Below are positions 1 through 6,311 of a DNA stretch of 9,253 nucleotides, in pieces (positions within the stretch are counted from its first letter, which is position 1; the number at the start of each line of letters is the position of its first letter). This DNA is from Gammaproteobacteria bacterium (GTDB taxonomy: Bacteria; Pseudomonadota; Gammaproteobacteria; JAJDOJ01), in contig JALVEU010000248.1 of the NCBI GenBank assembly GCA_027030565.1, positions 1 through 9,253 on the forward strand. Direction: 5' to 3'. Below the pieces are notes generated by a model, which searched no databases, was not told where the DNA came from, and saw only the letters and a list, made by a program, of their open reading frames with translations. The translations under genes and the position numbers were made by a program.

Positions 1-507
1 AACGTCGCGCACATCTTCTCCATCGGCGACGTGCGTGGCCATCCCATGCTGGCCCACAAGGCCACCCACGAGGCGAAGGTCGCTGCCGAGGTCATCGCAG
101 GGCTCAAGTCGCACTTCGACGCCCGGGTGATTCCCTCTGTGGCCTATACAGACCCCGAGGTGGCCTGGGTGGGCGCCACCGAGGCCGAGCTCAAGGCCCA
201 GGGCGTGACCTACGACAAGGGCGTCTTCCCCTGGGCGGCCAGCGGACGCAGTCTGAGCCTGGGGCGGGCCGAGGGGATGACCAAGCTGCTCTTCGACGAG
301 CGCCGGCGCCTGGTGGGGGCGGGCATCGTGGGGCCCAACGCGGGCGAGCTCGTCGCCGAGGTGACGCTCGGCATCGAGATGGACGTGGACCCGGAGGACC
401 TGGCCCTGACCATCCATCCCCATCCCACGTTGTCCGAGACCATCGCCTTCGCCGCCGAGGTCGTGGACGGGACCATCACCGACCTCTATGTTCCCAAACG
501 GAAATGA
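1..507 (+). CDS. lpdA: Dihydrolipoyl dehydrogenase (E3), C-terminal part, 5' end outside window
   Basis: This is the last 168 residues of an E3 flavoprotein; family members are about 470 residues or longer, so roughly two thirds lies upstream. E3 reoxidises the dihydrolipoyl groups of 2-oxoacid dehydrogenase complexes, using FAD and a redox disulfide to reduce NAD+ in the cytoplasm. Visible here are the FAD-contacting segment IGDVRGHPMLAHKA near the start, the interface domain beginning around VIPSVAYTDPEVAWVG, and near the end the HPHPTLSE segment, which carries the His-Glu pair that acts as the proton shuttle at the partner subunit's disulfide. The frame runs open from base 1 to a TGA at 505-507. 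The disulfide motif and any N-terminal lipoyl domain cannot be seen. Mercuric reductase and other members of the disulfide reductase family are alternatives, but the HPHPTLSE ending and the spacing fit Lpd well. Confidence 0.95.
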   Translation, partial: NVAHIFSIGDVRGHPMLAHKATHEAKVAAEVIAGLKSHFDARVIPSVAYTDPEVAWVGATEAELKAQGVTYDKGVFPWAASGRSLSLGRAEGMTKLLFDERRRLVGAGIVGPNAGELVAEVTLGIEMDVDPEDLALTIHPHPTLSETIAFAAEVVDGTITDLYVPKRK

Positions 508-520
508 TCTCGCGGATGCC

Positions 521-736
521 ATGAAGACCTTTACTGCGGTGATTAAACGAGAAGGAGACTGGTGGATCGGGTGGATCGAAGAGGTGCCCGGTGTCAACGC
601 CCAGGAGCGCACTGAGGAGGCGCTCAAGGACTCGCTGCGGAGCGCGTTGGAGGAAGCGATCCTAATGAATCGACAAGACGCATTGGAGGCGGCGGGGGAC
701 GACTACCGGGAGGAAAAGATCGCACTAGCCGAATGA
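521..736 (+). CDS. hicB: HicB-family antitoxin, short form
   Basis: A 71-residue protein starting MKTFTAVIKREGDWWIGWIEE. The pattern of two beta strands, a 'VPGVNAQERTEEALKDSLRSALEEAI' turn-and-helix region and an acidic tail matches the partially degraded RNase H-like fold of HicB antitoxins, which bind and block HicA. Full-length HicB proteins usually carry an additional C-terminal helix-turn-helix or ribbon-helix-helix domain; none is present here, so the protein ends with the toxin-binding domain. I chose ATG 521 because homologous short HicB proteins begin at this strand. An in-frame ATG at 488 would add 11 residues, overlap lpdA by 20 bases and add no conserved sequence. Neither start has a clear Shine-Dalgarno. 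It lies 13 bases after lpdA and overlaps the toxin gene by four bases, so the two are probably translationally coupled. Confidence 0.85.
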   Translation: MKTFTAVIKREGDWWIGWIEEVPGVNAQERTEEALKDSLRSALEEAILMNRQDALEAAGDDYREEKIALAE

Positions 737-924
737 AACGGTCGGCTTTGTTGAGGCATCTCAGGCGTCATGGGTGCGTGCTCGTGCGAGAAGGCGGCCG
801 ACACTCCTGGTGGGGTAATCCTGTGCTGAATCGGCGTTCGGCGGTGCCCCGCCATTCCGAGATCGCCGACACCCTGGCACGAAAGATCTGCAAGGATCTC
901 GGCGTGCCCCCTGTATCCCGATGA
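733..924 (+). CDS. hicA: HicA-family toxin (mRNA interferase)
   Basis: A 63-residue basic protein with the small dsRNA-binding-like fold of HicA. The diagnostic segment is REGGRHSWW, in which His24 corresponds to the catalytic histidine needed for RNA cleavage in the family; VPRHSEI (about 38-44) and the terminal LARKICKDLGVPP helix are also typical. HicA toxins cut mRNA and tmRNA when freed from HicB, slowing growth. The length is normal for the family and the catalytic residue is intact, so it looks functional. The start ATG lies in an ATGA overlap with the hicB stop. The nearest purine-rich stretch, GGGAGGA at 708-713 (GGAGGA core), is 19 bases upstream, too far to be ideal, which favours coupled translation. 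The antitoxin-first order is the reverse of the hicA-hicB order of the classical E. coli locus but is known in other short HicBA pairs. Confidence 0.88.
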   Translation: MKRSALLRHLRRHGCVLVREGGRHSWWGNPVLNRRSAVPRHSEIADTLARKICKDLGVPPVSR

Positions 925-929
925 CTGGC

Positions 930-933
930 AGGA
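930..933 (+). promoter_or_regulatory. Shine-Dalgarno of argG
   Basis: AGGA, seven bases before ATG 941. It decides the argG start: the in-frame GTG at 935 is only one base away and would not be properly spaced. The site sits in the 16 bases between the hicA stop and argG. Confidence 0.6.
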
Positions 934-940
934 CGTGCAA

Positions 941-2146
941 ATGGCAGTGAACAAAGTGGTGCTCGCCTACTCGGGTGGGCTGGACACCTCGGTGATCCTC
1001 AAGTGGCTGCAGGAGACCTACGGCTGTGAGGTGGTGACCTTCACGGCCGACATCGGTCAGGGCGAGGAGGTGGAGCCCGCCCAGGCCAAGGCCGAGGCGC
1101 TGGGGGTGAAGGAGATCTACATCGAGGACCTGCGCGAGACCTTCGTGCGGGACTACGTCTTCCCCATGTTCCGGGCCAACGCGGTCTACGAGGGGGAGTA
1201 CCTGCTCGGCACCTCCATCGCCCGGCCGCTGATCGCCAAGCGCCTGGTGGAGATCGCCCACGAGACCGGCGCCGATGCCATCGCCCACGGGGCCACGGGC
1301 AAAGGGAACGACCAGGTTCGTTTCGAGCTAGGCGCCTACGCCCTGGACCCGGACATCCGCGTGATCGCGCCCTGGCGCGAATGGGACCTCAGCTCCCGCG
1401 AGAAGCTCCTCGCCTACGCCGAGGCCCACGGCATCCCCGTCGAGCAGAAGCGCGGCCGCCGTTCGCCCTACTCCATGGACGCCAATCTGCTGCACATCTC
1501 CTACGAGGGCGGCCCGCTGGAGGACCCGTGGACCGAGCCGGAGGAGGCCATGTGGCGCTGGACGGTGGCACCCGAGAAGGCACCGGACACCCCCGAGTCC
1601 GTGGAGATCGCGTTCGTGCGGGGCGATCCGGTGGCGGTGAACGGCGAGCGCTTGTCGCCGGCGGCGCTGCTCGCACGACTCAACGAGCTGGGGGGGTGCC
1701 ACGGTGTGGGCCGGTCGGACATCGTGGAGAACCGCTACGTGGGCATGAAGTCACGCGGCTGCTATGAGACACCGGGGGGCACGATCCTGCTCAAGGCCCA
1801 TCGTGCCATGGAGTCCCTGACCCTGGACCGGGAGGCCGCGCATCTCAAGGACGAACTGATGCCCCGTTACGCCGCACTCATCTATAACGGCTACTGGTTC
1901 AGTCCGGAGCGTGAGATGCTCCAGCAGGCCATCGATGCGACCCAGGCCCACGTCAATGGCACGGTGCGGCTCAAGCTCTACAAGGGGAGTGTGCAGGTGA
2001 CCGGCCGGCGCTCGGAGACCGACAGCCTGTTCGACGAGGCCATCGCCACCTTCGAGGACGACCGCGGGGCCTACGATCAAAAGGACGCCGAGGGCTTCAT
2101 CCGGCTCAACGCGCTGCGGTTGCGGCTGGGTGCGCGGCGCGGTTGA
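941..2146 (+). CDS. argG: Argininosuccinate synthase
   Basis: This 401-residue cytosolic enzyme joins citrulline and aspartate using ATP (giving AMP and PPi) to make argininosuccinate, the penultimate step of arginine synthesis. The N-terminal ATP pyrophosphatase motif AYSGGLDTS is at residues 9-17. The citrulline/aspartate-binding segment GATGKGNDQVRFE is at 117-129, and YSMDANLLHISYEGGPLEDP follows around 177-196. Length and motif order match the common bacterial type (about 400 residues), and nothing seems missing. The start is ATG 941, giving MAVNKVVLAYSGG, supported by AGGA at 930-933. The gene follows hicA by 16 bases and is followed after one base by the SGNH hydrolase start, so it appears co-transcribed with its neighbours. 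No arginine operator (ArgR box) is recognisable just upstream, where the hicA coding sequence lies. Confidence 0.98.
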   Translation: MAVNKVVLAYSGGLDTSVILKWLQETYGCEVVTFTADIGQGEEVEPAQAKAEALGVKEIYIEDLRETFVRDYVFPMFRANAVYEGEYLLGTSIARPLIAKRLVEIAHETGADAIAHGATGKGNDQVRFELGAYALDPDIRVIAPWREWDLSSREKLLAYAEAHGIPVEQKRGRRSPYSMDANLLHISYEGGPLEDPWTEPEEAMWRWTVAPEKAPDTPESVEIAFVRGDPVAVNGERLSPAALLARLNELGGCHGVGRSDIVENRYVGMKSRGCYETPGGTILLKAHRAMESLTLDREAAHLKDELMPRYAALIYNGYWFSPEREMLQQAIDATQAHVNGTVRLKLYKGSVQVTGRRSETDSLFDEAIATFEDDRGAYDQKDAEGFIRLNALRLRLGARRG

Positions 2147-2147
2147 G

Positions 2148-2792
2148 GTGCGGCGCATCCTCTGCTTCGGGGACTCCAACACCTGGGGCACACGGCCCGA
2201 AGGGGGGCGGTTCCCCAAGTCGCTGCGCTGGCCCGGCGTTCTGCAACAGGCGTTGGGTGGGCGCGTGAGCGTGTTGGCGGACGGCGTGCCCGGGCGCACT
2301 ACGGCCCTGAGCGACCCGGACCAGCCCGGACGCAACGGCCTCGAGGCGCTGCCGGGGGCGCTCGACGCTACAGCACCCGTCGATCTGCTCGTGCTCATGC
2401 TCGGCACCAACGATCTGAAGCGCGTGTTCCAGCGCAGTCCGGAGCAGGTGGCCTCGGGCATGGAGGGCTTGGTGCGGGTGGCGCTGCGCTCGGCGGCGGG
2501 ACCGGGCGGAGCGGCGCCGGAGGTGCTCGTCGTCGCGCCGCCGCCCTTCGACGAGGCGGTCACCGGCGCGCTGTTCCGGGGCCGGGGCTGGGCGGCCGAG
2601 CGACTGGCAGAGGAATACCGCACGCTGGCACGGCGCCTGCGTGTGCATTTCTTCGACGCCGCCACCGCCGCGCTGCCGAGCCGGGTGGACGGCGTCCATC
2701 TGGATGCGGAAGGCCATGCCCGTCTCGGTTATGCGCTGGCGCAGTGGGTGGAGCAGAACGGATGGACTGGAAACGAGCCCCGGAGCGTGTGA
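2148..2792 (+). CDS. SGNH/GDSL-family hydrolase (arylesterase-like)
   Basis: With GTG 2148 as start this is a 214-residue serine hydrolase of the SGNH fold. Block I is CFGDSNTWG, with the nucleophile Ser10; block II is around DGVPGRTT; block III is LMLGTND (Asn88); and block V is DGVHLDAEGH, giving Asp181 and His184 of the triad. The beginning RRILCFGDSNTWG resembles cytosolic arylesterases of the Mycobacterium smegmatis type. No signal peptide is visible, so it should act in the cytoplasm. The substrate cannot be told: esters, acetylated sugars and thioesters are all used in this family. GTG 2148 starts one base after the argG stop and places the first strand at the very N-terminus. GTG 2130 would add six residues and overlap argG. 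The 3' end overlaps ppnN by 31 bases, so it is translationally linked to both neighbours. Confidence 0.9.
   Translation: MRRILCFGDSNTWGTRPEGGRFPKSLRWPGVLQQALGGRVSVLADGVPGRTTALSDPDQPGRNGLEALPGALDATAPVDLLVLMLGTNDLKRVFQRSPEQVASGMEGLVRVALRSAAGPGGAAPEVLVVAPPPFDEAVTGALFRGRGWAAERLAEEYRTLARRLRVHFFDAATAALPSRVDGVHLDAEGHARLGYALAQWVEQNGWTGNEPRSV
2750..2753 (+). promoter_or_regulatory. Shine-Dalgarno of ppnN
   Basis: GGAG, eight bases before ATG 2762 and lying inside the SGNH hydrolase gene. It supports ATG 2762 over the in-frame GTG at 2744, which precedes the site. Confidence 0.6.
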
Positions 2793-4144
2793 ACGCCACC
2801 GTGACCCCCGCCGGCAGCCTCGACGTGCTGTCCAAGCGGGAGGTAGAGCGGTTCTGTGACACGGCTGGCGACGAAATCTATGGCCTCTTTCGCCAATGTG
2901 CGCTCGCCGTGCTCAACTCGGGGTCTGCGGTGGACGATGCGAGGCGGGTGTTGGAGCTGTACCACGACTTCGACATCCGTGTGATCCCCGAGGAACGGGG
3001 CATCAAGCTGGAACTCACCCAGGCGCCGCCGGAGGCCTTTGTCGACGGACGCATGATCCAGGGCATCCGGGAGCACTTGTTCGCCGTGCTGCGTGACACG
3101 GTCTATCTCTTCCACGAGGTCCAGCACAATCCATTGCTGGACTTGCGCAGCTCGCAGGGCATCACCGATGCCGTCTTTCACATCCTGCGCAATGCGCGTG
3201 TGCTGCGGCCCGACCGGCATCCGGACATGGTGGTGTGCTGGGGCGGACACGCCATCCCGCGCGAGGAGTACGAATACACCAAGGAGGTGGGTTACGAGCT
3301 GGGACTGCGCGGCCTGCACGTGTGCACGGGCTGCGGACCCGGTGCCATGAAGGGGCCCATGAAGGGGGCGACCATCGGGCACGCCAAGCAGCGCATCCCC
3401 TTCGGTCGCTATCTCGGTATCACCGAGCCGGGGATCATCGCCGCCGAGGCGCCCAACCCCATCGTCAGCCAGCTGGTGATCATGCCGGACATCGAAAAGC
3501 GTCTGGAGGCCTTCGTGCGCACGGGGCATGCCATCGTGGTGTTTCCCGGGGGGGTGGGGACCATGGAGGAGATCCTCTACCTCCTGGGCATCCTGCTGCA
3601 TCCTCACAATGCCGACCTGCCGATGCCCGTCTTGTTCACCGGTCCGCCCTCCAGTGAGGAATACTTCGCCCGCATCCACCACTTCCTGGGGGCGACGCTG
3701 GGCTACGAGGCCCAGCAGCGCTACAAGATCGTCGTCGGTGACCCGGCGGCGGTGGCGCGTGCCGTCCGGCACGGGGTGCAGGAGGTGGAGCGTTTCCGGC
3801 GGGCGCACCACGACGCCTGGTACTTCAACTGGCTGCTGCACATCGATCCGCCGTTCCAGGAACCCTTCGAGCCCACTCACGAGAACATGGCCACCCTGCG
3901 TCTGCACGCGGACATGGACCGCCACGAGCTGGCCGCCAATCTGCGCAGGGCGTTCTCCGGCATCGTCGCCGGGAACGTCAAGGCCGAAGGGGTACGCGCC
4001 ATCGAAGAACGGGGACCCTTCGAGATCCACGGCGACCGCGCCATCCTCGACCCCCTGGACGACCTGCTGCGCAGTTTCGTTGCCGAACGGCGCATGAAGC
4101 TGGCTGCGGAGACATACGTTCCCTGCTATCGGCTGGTACCCTGA
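2762..4144 (+). CDS. ppnN: Pyrimidine/purine nucleotide 5'-monophosphate nucleosidase PpnN
   Basis: A 460-residue protein matching E. coli PpnN (YgdH, 454 residues) along its whole length. The enzyme hydrolyses the N-glycosidic bond of nucleoside monophosphates to give ribose 5-phosphate and free base. In E. coli it binds (p)ppGpp, which stimulates it and links nucleotide breakdown to the stringent response. The N-terminal domain (about 1-140) contains ERGIKLEL and PPEAFVDGRMI. The central Rossmann-like LOG domain has CWGGHAIP (159-166), CTGCGPGAMKGPMKGA (188-203) and the phosphoribosyl-binding PGGVGTMEE (262-270), with the catalytic glutamate. The C-terminal domain has FEPTHENMATL and RRAFSGIVAGNVKAEGVRAIEE (about 395-417). 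The full three-domain architecture separates it from the short (about 190 residue) cytokinin-activating LOG proteins. It overlaps the SGNH gene by 31 bases, has its own Shine-Dalgarno, and is followed after four bases by the membrane protein gene. Confidence 0.96.
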   Translation: MDWKRAPERVNATVTPAGSLDVLSKREVERFCDTAGDEIYGLFRQCALAVLNSGSAVDDARRVLELYHDFDIRVIPEERGIKLELTQAPPEAFVDGRMIQGIREHLFAVLRDTVYLFHEVQHNPLLDLRSSQGITDAVFHILRNARVLRPDRHPDMVVCWGGHAIPREEYEYTKEVGYELGLRGLHVCTGCGPGAMKGPMKGATIGHAKQRIPFGRYLGITEPGIIAAEAPNPIVSQLVIMPDIEKRLEAFVRTGHAIVVFPGGVGTMEEILYLLGILLHPHNADLPMPVLFTGPPSSEEYFARIHHFLGATLGYEAQQRYKIVVGDPAAVARAVRHGVQEVERFRRAHHDAWYFNWLLHIDPPFQEPFEPTHENMATLRLHADMDRHELAANLRRAFSGIVAGNVKAEGVRAIEERGPFEIHGDRAILDPLDDLLRSFVAERRMKLAAETYVPCYRLVP

Positions 4145-4148
4145 ACGT

Positions 4149-4682
4149 ATGCTCGTGCTGCTGCGCCAGTTCCTCGATCTCTGCATGCTGCGCCTGGGTC
4201 CGCAGGACCTACCGGCCTCCCGTTCCCTGCTGTTGGGCAGCCTGGCGGCCTACGTGGTGAGCGGGGCACTGCTCACCGCGCCCCTGTACGGGGTCATGCA
4301 CGCCCTGCTTGGGGCGGCGGTGGACGCGGGGTTCATGTGGCTCTACGCCATGGCCCTGTTGAGCGCCCTGGGGCTCAAGCCGCGCACCTTGCAAACGGTG
4401 ACCGCGCTGGCAGGTGCCGGCACGGTGTTCAATCTGCTGGCCCTGCCCCTGATCCAGGCCTTGGCCCGGGTGCCCGAGGAGGAAATCGGTACCTCCGGGG
4501 GCTTCTCCTCCCTGCTGTACGTGATCCTCCTCCTCTGGTTGCTGGTGGTCTACGGCCATGTGTTTCGTCATGCCCTGGACCGGAGCCGTGCAGTGGGGTT
4601 GGCCGCCGCCTTCGGATACCTGCTGTTCTCGACGATGGTGGTGCAGATGGCGCTGCCGCCGGCACAGGTGGGGGGGTCGTGA
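4149..4682 (+). CDS. Unrecognised integral membrane protein, five predicted helices
   Basis: A 177-residue hydrophobic protein that I do not recognise. By inspection it has helices at about 26-46, 50-75, 82-104, 118-138 and 148-167. A short amphipathic N-terminus (MLVLLRQFLDLCMLRLGPQD) precedes them, a charged VPEEEIG stretch lies in the loop before helix four, and HVFRHALDRSRAVG links helices four and five. The overall look, a five-helix bundle with a soluble N-terminal segment, loosely recalls Yip1-type proteins, but I see no decisive motif. ATG 4149 is four bases after the ppnN stop, with only a weak ribosome-binding site. The stop overlaps the mpl GTG in a GTGA, so the two are probably co-translated. 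That suggests, without proving, a role near the inner membrane in cell-wall recycling or a simple operon partnership. Codon use is like that of its neighbours. Confidence 0.8.
   Translation: MLVLLRQFLDLCMLRLGPQDLPASRSLLLGSLAAYVVSGALLTAPLYGVMHALLGAAVDAGFMWLYAMALLSALGLKPRTLQTVTALAGAGTVFNLLALPLIQALARVPEEEIGTSGGFSSLLYVILLLWLLVVYGHVFRHALDRSRAVGLAAAFGYLLFSTMVVQMALPPAQVGGS
4666..4670 (+). promoter_or_regulatory. Shine-Dalgarno of mpl
   Basis: AGGTG, eight bases before GTG 4679, inside the end of the membrane protein gene. It fixes the mpl start at 4679, although the reading frame stays open upstream to 4337. Confidence 0.55.
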
Positions 4683-6061
4683 AGCTGCATATCCTGGGCG
4701 TCTGCGGCACGTTCATGGGCGGTGTCGCACAGCTGGCCAAGGCGCAGGGCCACGAGGTGAGTGGTTCCGACGAGCACGTCTATCCGCCCATGAGCACGCA
4801 GCTGCAACGGGCCGGCATTCGCATACACCAGGGCTACCGTCCCGAACACCTCCAGCCGTCGCCGGACTGCGTGGTAGTGGGCAACGTGATGCGCCGCGGT
4901 AATCCGGCGGTGGAATACGTGCTCGACGCGGGGCTCCCGTACACCTCGGGGCCCCAGTGGCTGGGTGAGCAGGTCCTCGCCGGGCGGCACGTGCTGGCCG
5001 TGGCGGGCACCCATGGCAAGACCACCACCAGCGCCATGCTCGCCTGGATCCTCGAGGACGTGGGCCTGGACCCCGGGTTTCTCGTCGGTGGGGTGCCGCA
5101 GGATTTGGGCGTGTCGGCGCGACTCGGTTCGGGGCCGTTCTTCGTGGTCGAGGCCGACGAGTACGATACGGCCTTTTTCGACAAGCGCTCCAAGTTCGTC
5201 CACTACCGCCCCCGCACCCTGATCCTCAACAACCTGGAGTTCGACCATGCCGACATCTTCGACTCGCTGACCGATATTCAGCGCCAGTTCCATCACCTGG
5301 TGCGCACGGTGCCGGGCTCCGGGCGCATCCTGGTCAACGGTGAGGATCGGGCCTTGCAGGAGGTACTGGAGCAGGGCTGTTGGACGCCGGTGGAGCGATT
5401 CGGGACGGTCGAAGGGGTGGACTGGCGCATGGAGCTCCTCCACCCGGACGGCTCGGCGTTCCGGGTGCACCACGCCGGGGGGATCGAGACCATCCGGTGG
5501 GGCCTGCTGGGCCGGCACAACGCCCTGAACGCCACCGCCGCGCTGGCGGCGGCGGTCCACGCCGGTGTCGAACCCGAGCGTGCCGCGGGGGCCCTGTGCC
5601 GTTTCCAAGGGGTGAAGCGACGTTTGGAGGCGTTCGCCGAGGTCGACGGGATCACCTTGTACGACGACTTCGCCCACCATCCCACCGCCATCGCCACCAC
5701 ACTGGCGGGGCTGCGGGCGCGTACCGCTGGGCGGATCGTGGCGGTGCTGGAGCCCCGCTCCAACACCATGCGCATGGGCGTGCACAAGGATCGGCTCGCC
5801 GAGGCGTTGGGCGACGCCGACCGGGTGTACCTGTACGCGCCCCCCGACCTGGGCTGGGACACTGCCCCGGTGGCCGCGGCCACCGGGGCCCGGGTGATGG
5901 ATTCCGTCACGGCGCTGGTGGAACGTCTGGCCGAGGATCTGGCCCCGGGAGACGAGGTGGTCATCATGAGCAACGGATCGTTCGGTGGACTGCACGGGCG
6001 CCTGGCCCGGGCCCTGCAGGCGCGCGCGCCGCGTGGGGATTCGAGGGTGGAGGGCGCGTGA
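4679..6061 (+). CDS. mpl: UDP-N-acetylmuramate:L-alanyl-gamma-D-glutamyl-meso-diaminopimelate ligase
   Basis: This 460-residue cytosolic Mur-family ligase attaches the recycled murein tripeptide L-Ala-gamma-D-Glu-meso-DAP to UDP-MurNAc with ATP, returning cell-wall fragments to peptidoglycan synthesis. The N-terminal UDP-binding domain begins KLHILGVCGTFMGG and carries GSDEHVYPPMST. The central domain has the P-loop AGTHGKTTT (109-117), the Mpl-typical EADEYDTAFFDKRSKF (158-173) and LNNLEFDHADIF. The C-terminal domain has YDDFAHHPTAI (328-338), LEPRSNTMRMG and MSNGSFGGLHG. These segments match E. coli Mpl almost word for word and distinguish it from MurC. The start is GTG 4679, overlapping the previous stop by four bases and preceded by AGGTG. 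The 114 open codons upstream are an out-of-frame read of the membrane protein gene and are not part of Mpl. A mpl-ubiX neighbourhood also occurs in Pseudomonas. Confidence 0.97.
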   Translation: MKLHILGVCGTFMGGVAQLAKAQGHEVSGSDEHVYPPMSTQLQRAGIRIHQGYRPEHLQPSPDCVVVGNVMRRGNPAVEYVLDAGLPYTSGPQWLGEQVLAGRHVLAVAGTHGKTTTSAMLAWILEDVGLDPGFLVGGVPQDLGVSARLGSGPFFVVEADEYDTAFFDKRSKFVHYRPRTLILNNLEFDHADIFDSLTDIQRQFHHLVRTVPGSGRILVNGEDRALQEVLEQGCWTPVERFGTVEGVDWRMELLHPDGSAFRVHHAGGIETIRWGLLGRHNALNATAALAAAVHAGVEPERAAGALCRFQGVKRRLEAFAEVDGITLYDDFAHHPTAIATTLAGLRARTAGRIVAVLEPRSNTMRMGVHKDRLAEALGDADRVYLYAPPDLGWDTAPVAAATGARVMDSVTALVERLAEDLAPGDEVVIMSNGSFGGLHGRLARALQARAPRGDSRVEGA

Positions 6062-6069
6062 TGCCGGGC

Positions 6070-6164
6070 ACGGTGTGGACCGGGGCGCCGGAGAGGCTGC
6101 CGGACCATCCGCCCCGGGTCTCATGGAGGGGGCGAAGCCCCGCCAGTGCCTCATGCCACACCGT
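6070..6164. repeat. Palindromic element: nested inverted repeats forming a three-way junction
   Basis: ACGGTGTGG at 6070-6078 is the exact reverse complement of CCACACCGT at 6156-6164. Between these arms lie two further hairpins. One pairs CCGGGGCG (6080-6087) with CGCCCCGG (6110-6117) and has an inner CCGG/CCGG stem (6088-6091 with 6100-6103). The other pairs CATG (6122-6125) with CATG (6152-6155) and AGG (6127-6129) with CCT (6149-6151). Within that second hairpin GGGGC (6129-6133) can instead pair with GCCCC (6137-6141) around a GAA loop; the two share base 6129. The joints are one, four and zero bases, a compact three-way junction. It could be a REP- or MITE-like palindromic repeat with 9-base terminal arms, or a structured leader RNA before ubiX. 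High G+C makes chance stems common, so the assignment is tentative. Confidence 0.4.
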
Positions 6165-6294
6165 CCGTGCCTGTCGAACCGGAGTGTCACAGGGTGAGCG
6201 TATGGTCATGCGGGTGCCTGCGGCCGTGGAGCGATGGATCGATGCCGAGGGGGCCATGTCGCCCGATGGCCCCAGGGGTCGGTGGGTGGGCTGC

Positions 6295-6300
6295 GGAGGA
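6295..6300 (+). promoter_or_regulatory. Shine-Dalgarno of ubiX
   Basis: GGAGGA, 11 bases before ATG 6312, strong in sequence though slightly far. It supports ATG 6312 rather than the in-frame ATG at 6234, which lies upstream of the site and would add 26 unconserved residues. Confidence 0.6.
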
Positions 6301-6311
6301 AGCGGGGCTTG

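Larger units (their letters stand above)
6062..6311 (+). other. 250-base gap between mpl and ubiX, with a doubtful 83-codon frame
   Basis: This is the only sizeable gap in the window. Its first part holds the palindromic element described separately. One frame is open across it: an ATG at 6061 overlaps the mpl stop (TGATG), and a TGA at 6310-6312 overlaps the ubiX ATG in the same way. The frame would encode 83 residues rich in Arg, Pro and Gly, with no recognisable domain. By hand count 20 of its 83 codons end in A or T, including several CGA and TCA, more than I see in the flanking genes. That argues for non-coding sequence that happens to be open. No good promoter is seen; TATGGT at 6201 lacks a partner. 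The ubiX Shine-Dalgarno closes the gap. Confidence 0.5.

Noticed and set aside
488..520. ATG 488 as the hicB start
   Set aside because: It would overlap lpdA and add 11 residues not seen in short HicB proteins, with no ribosome-binding site.
884..899. AGATC...GATCT inverted repeat at the end of hicA, as a possible terminator or operator
   Set aside because: Only 5-base arms with no T run. The bases encode the conserved ARKICKDL helix of HicA, which explains the similarity.
2729..4186. 485-codon open frame on the - strand opposite ppnN
   Set aside because: It mirrors the ppnN coding frame; the composition is Gln/His/Gly/Val-rich and shadow-like, with no domain.
4337..4678. Upstream extension of the mpl frame by 114 codons
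   Set aside because: It overlaps the membrane protein gene in another frame, reads as low-complexity Arg/Gly/Pro sequence, and Mpl homology begins exactly at GTG 4679 with a Shine-Dalgarno before it.
4568..6190. 540-codon open frame on the - strand opposite mpl
   Set aside because: It is antisense to an unambiguous mpl gene. Long antisense frames are expected in DNA with strong G/C third positions, and the translation shows no recognisable domain.
6201..6206. TATGGT as a -10 box of a ubiX promoter
   Set aside because: No acceptable -35 hexamer lies 16-18 bases upstream, and single hexamers of this quality occur by chance.
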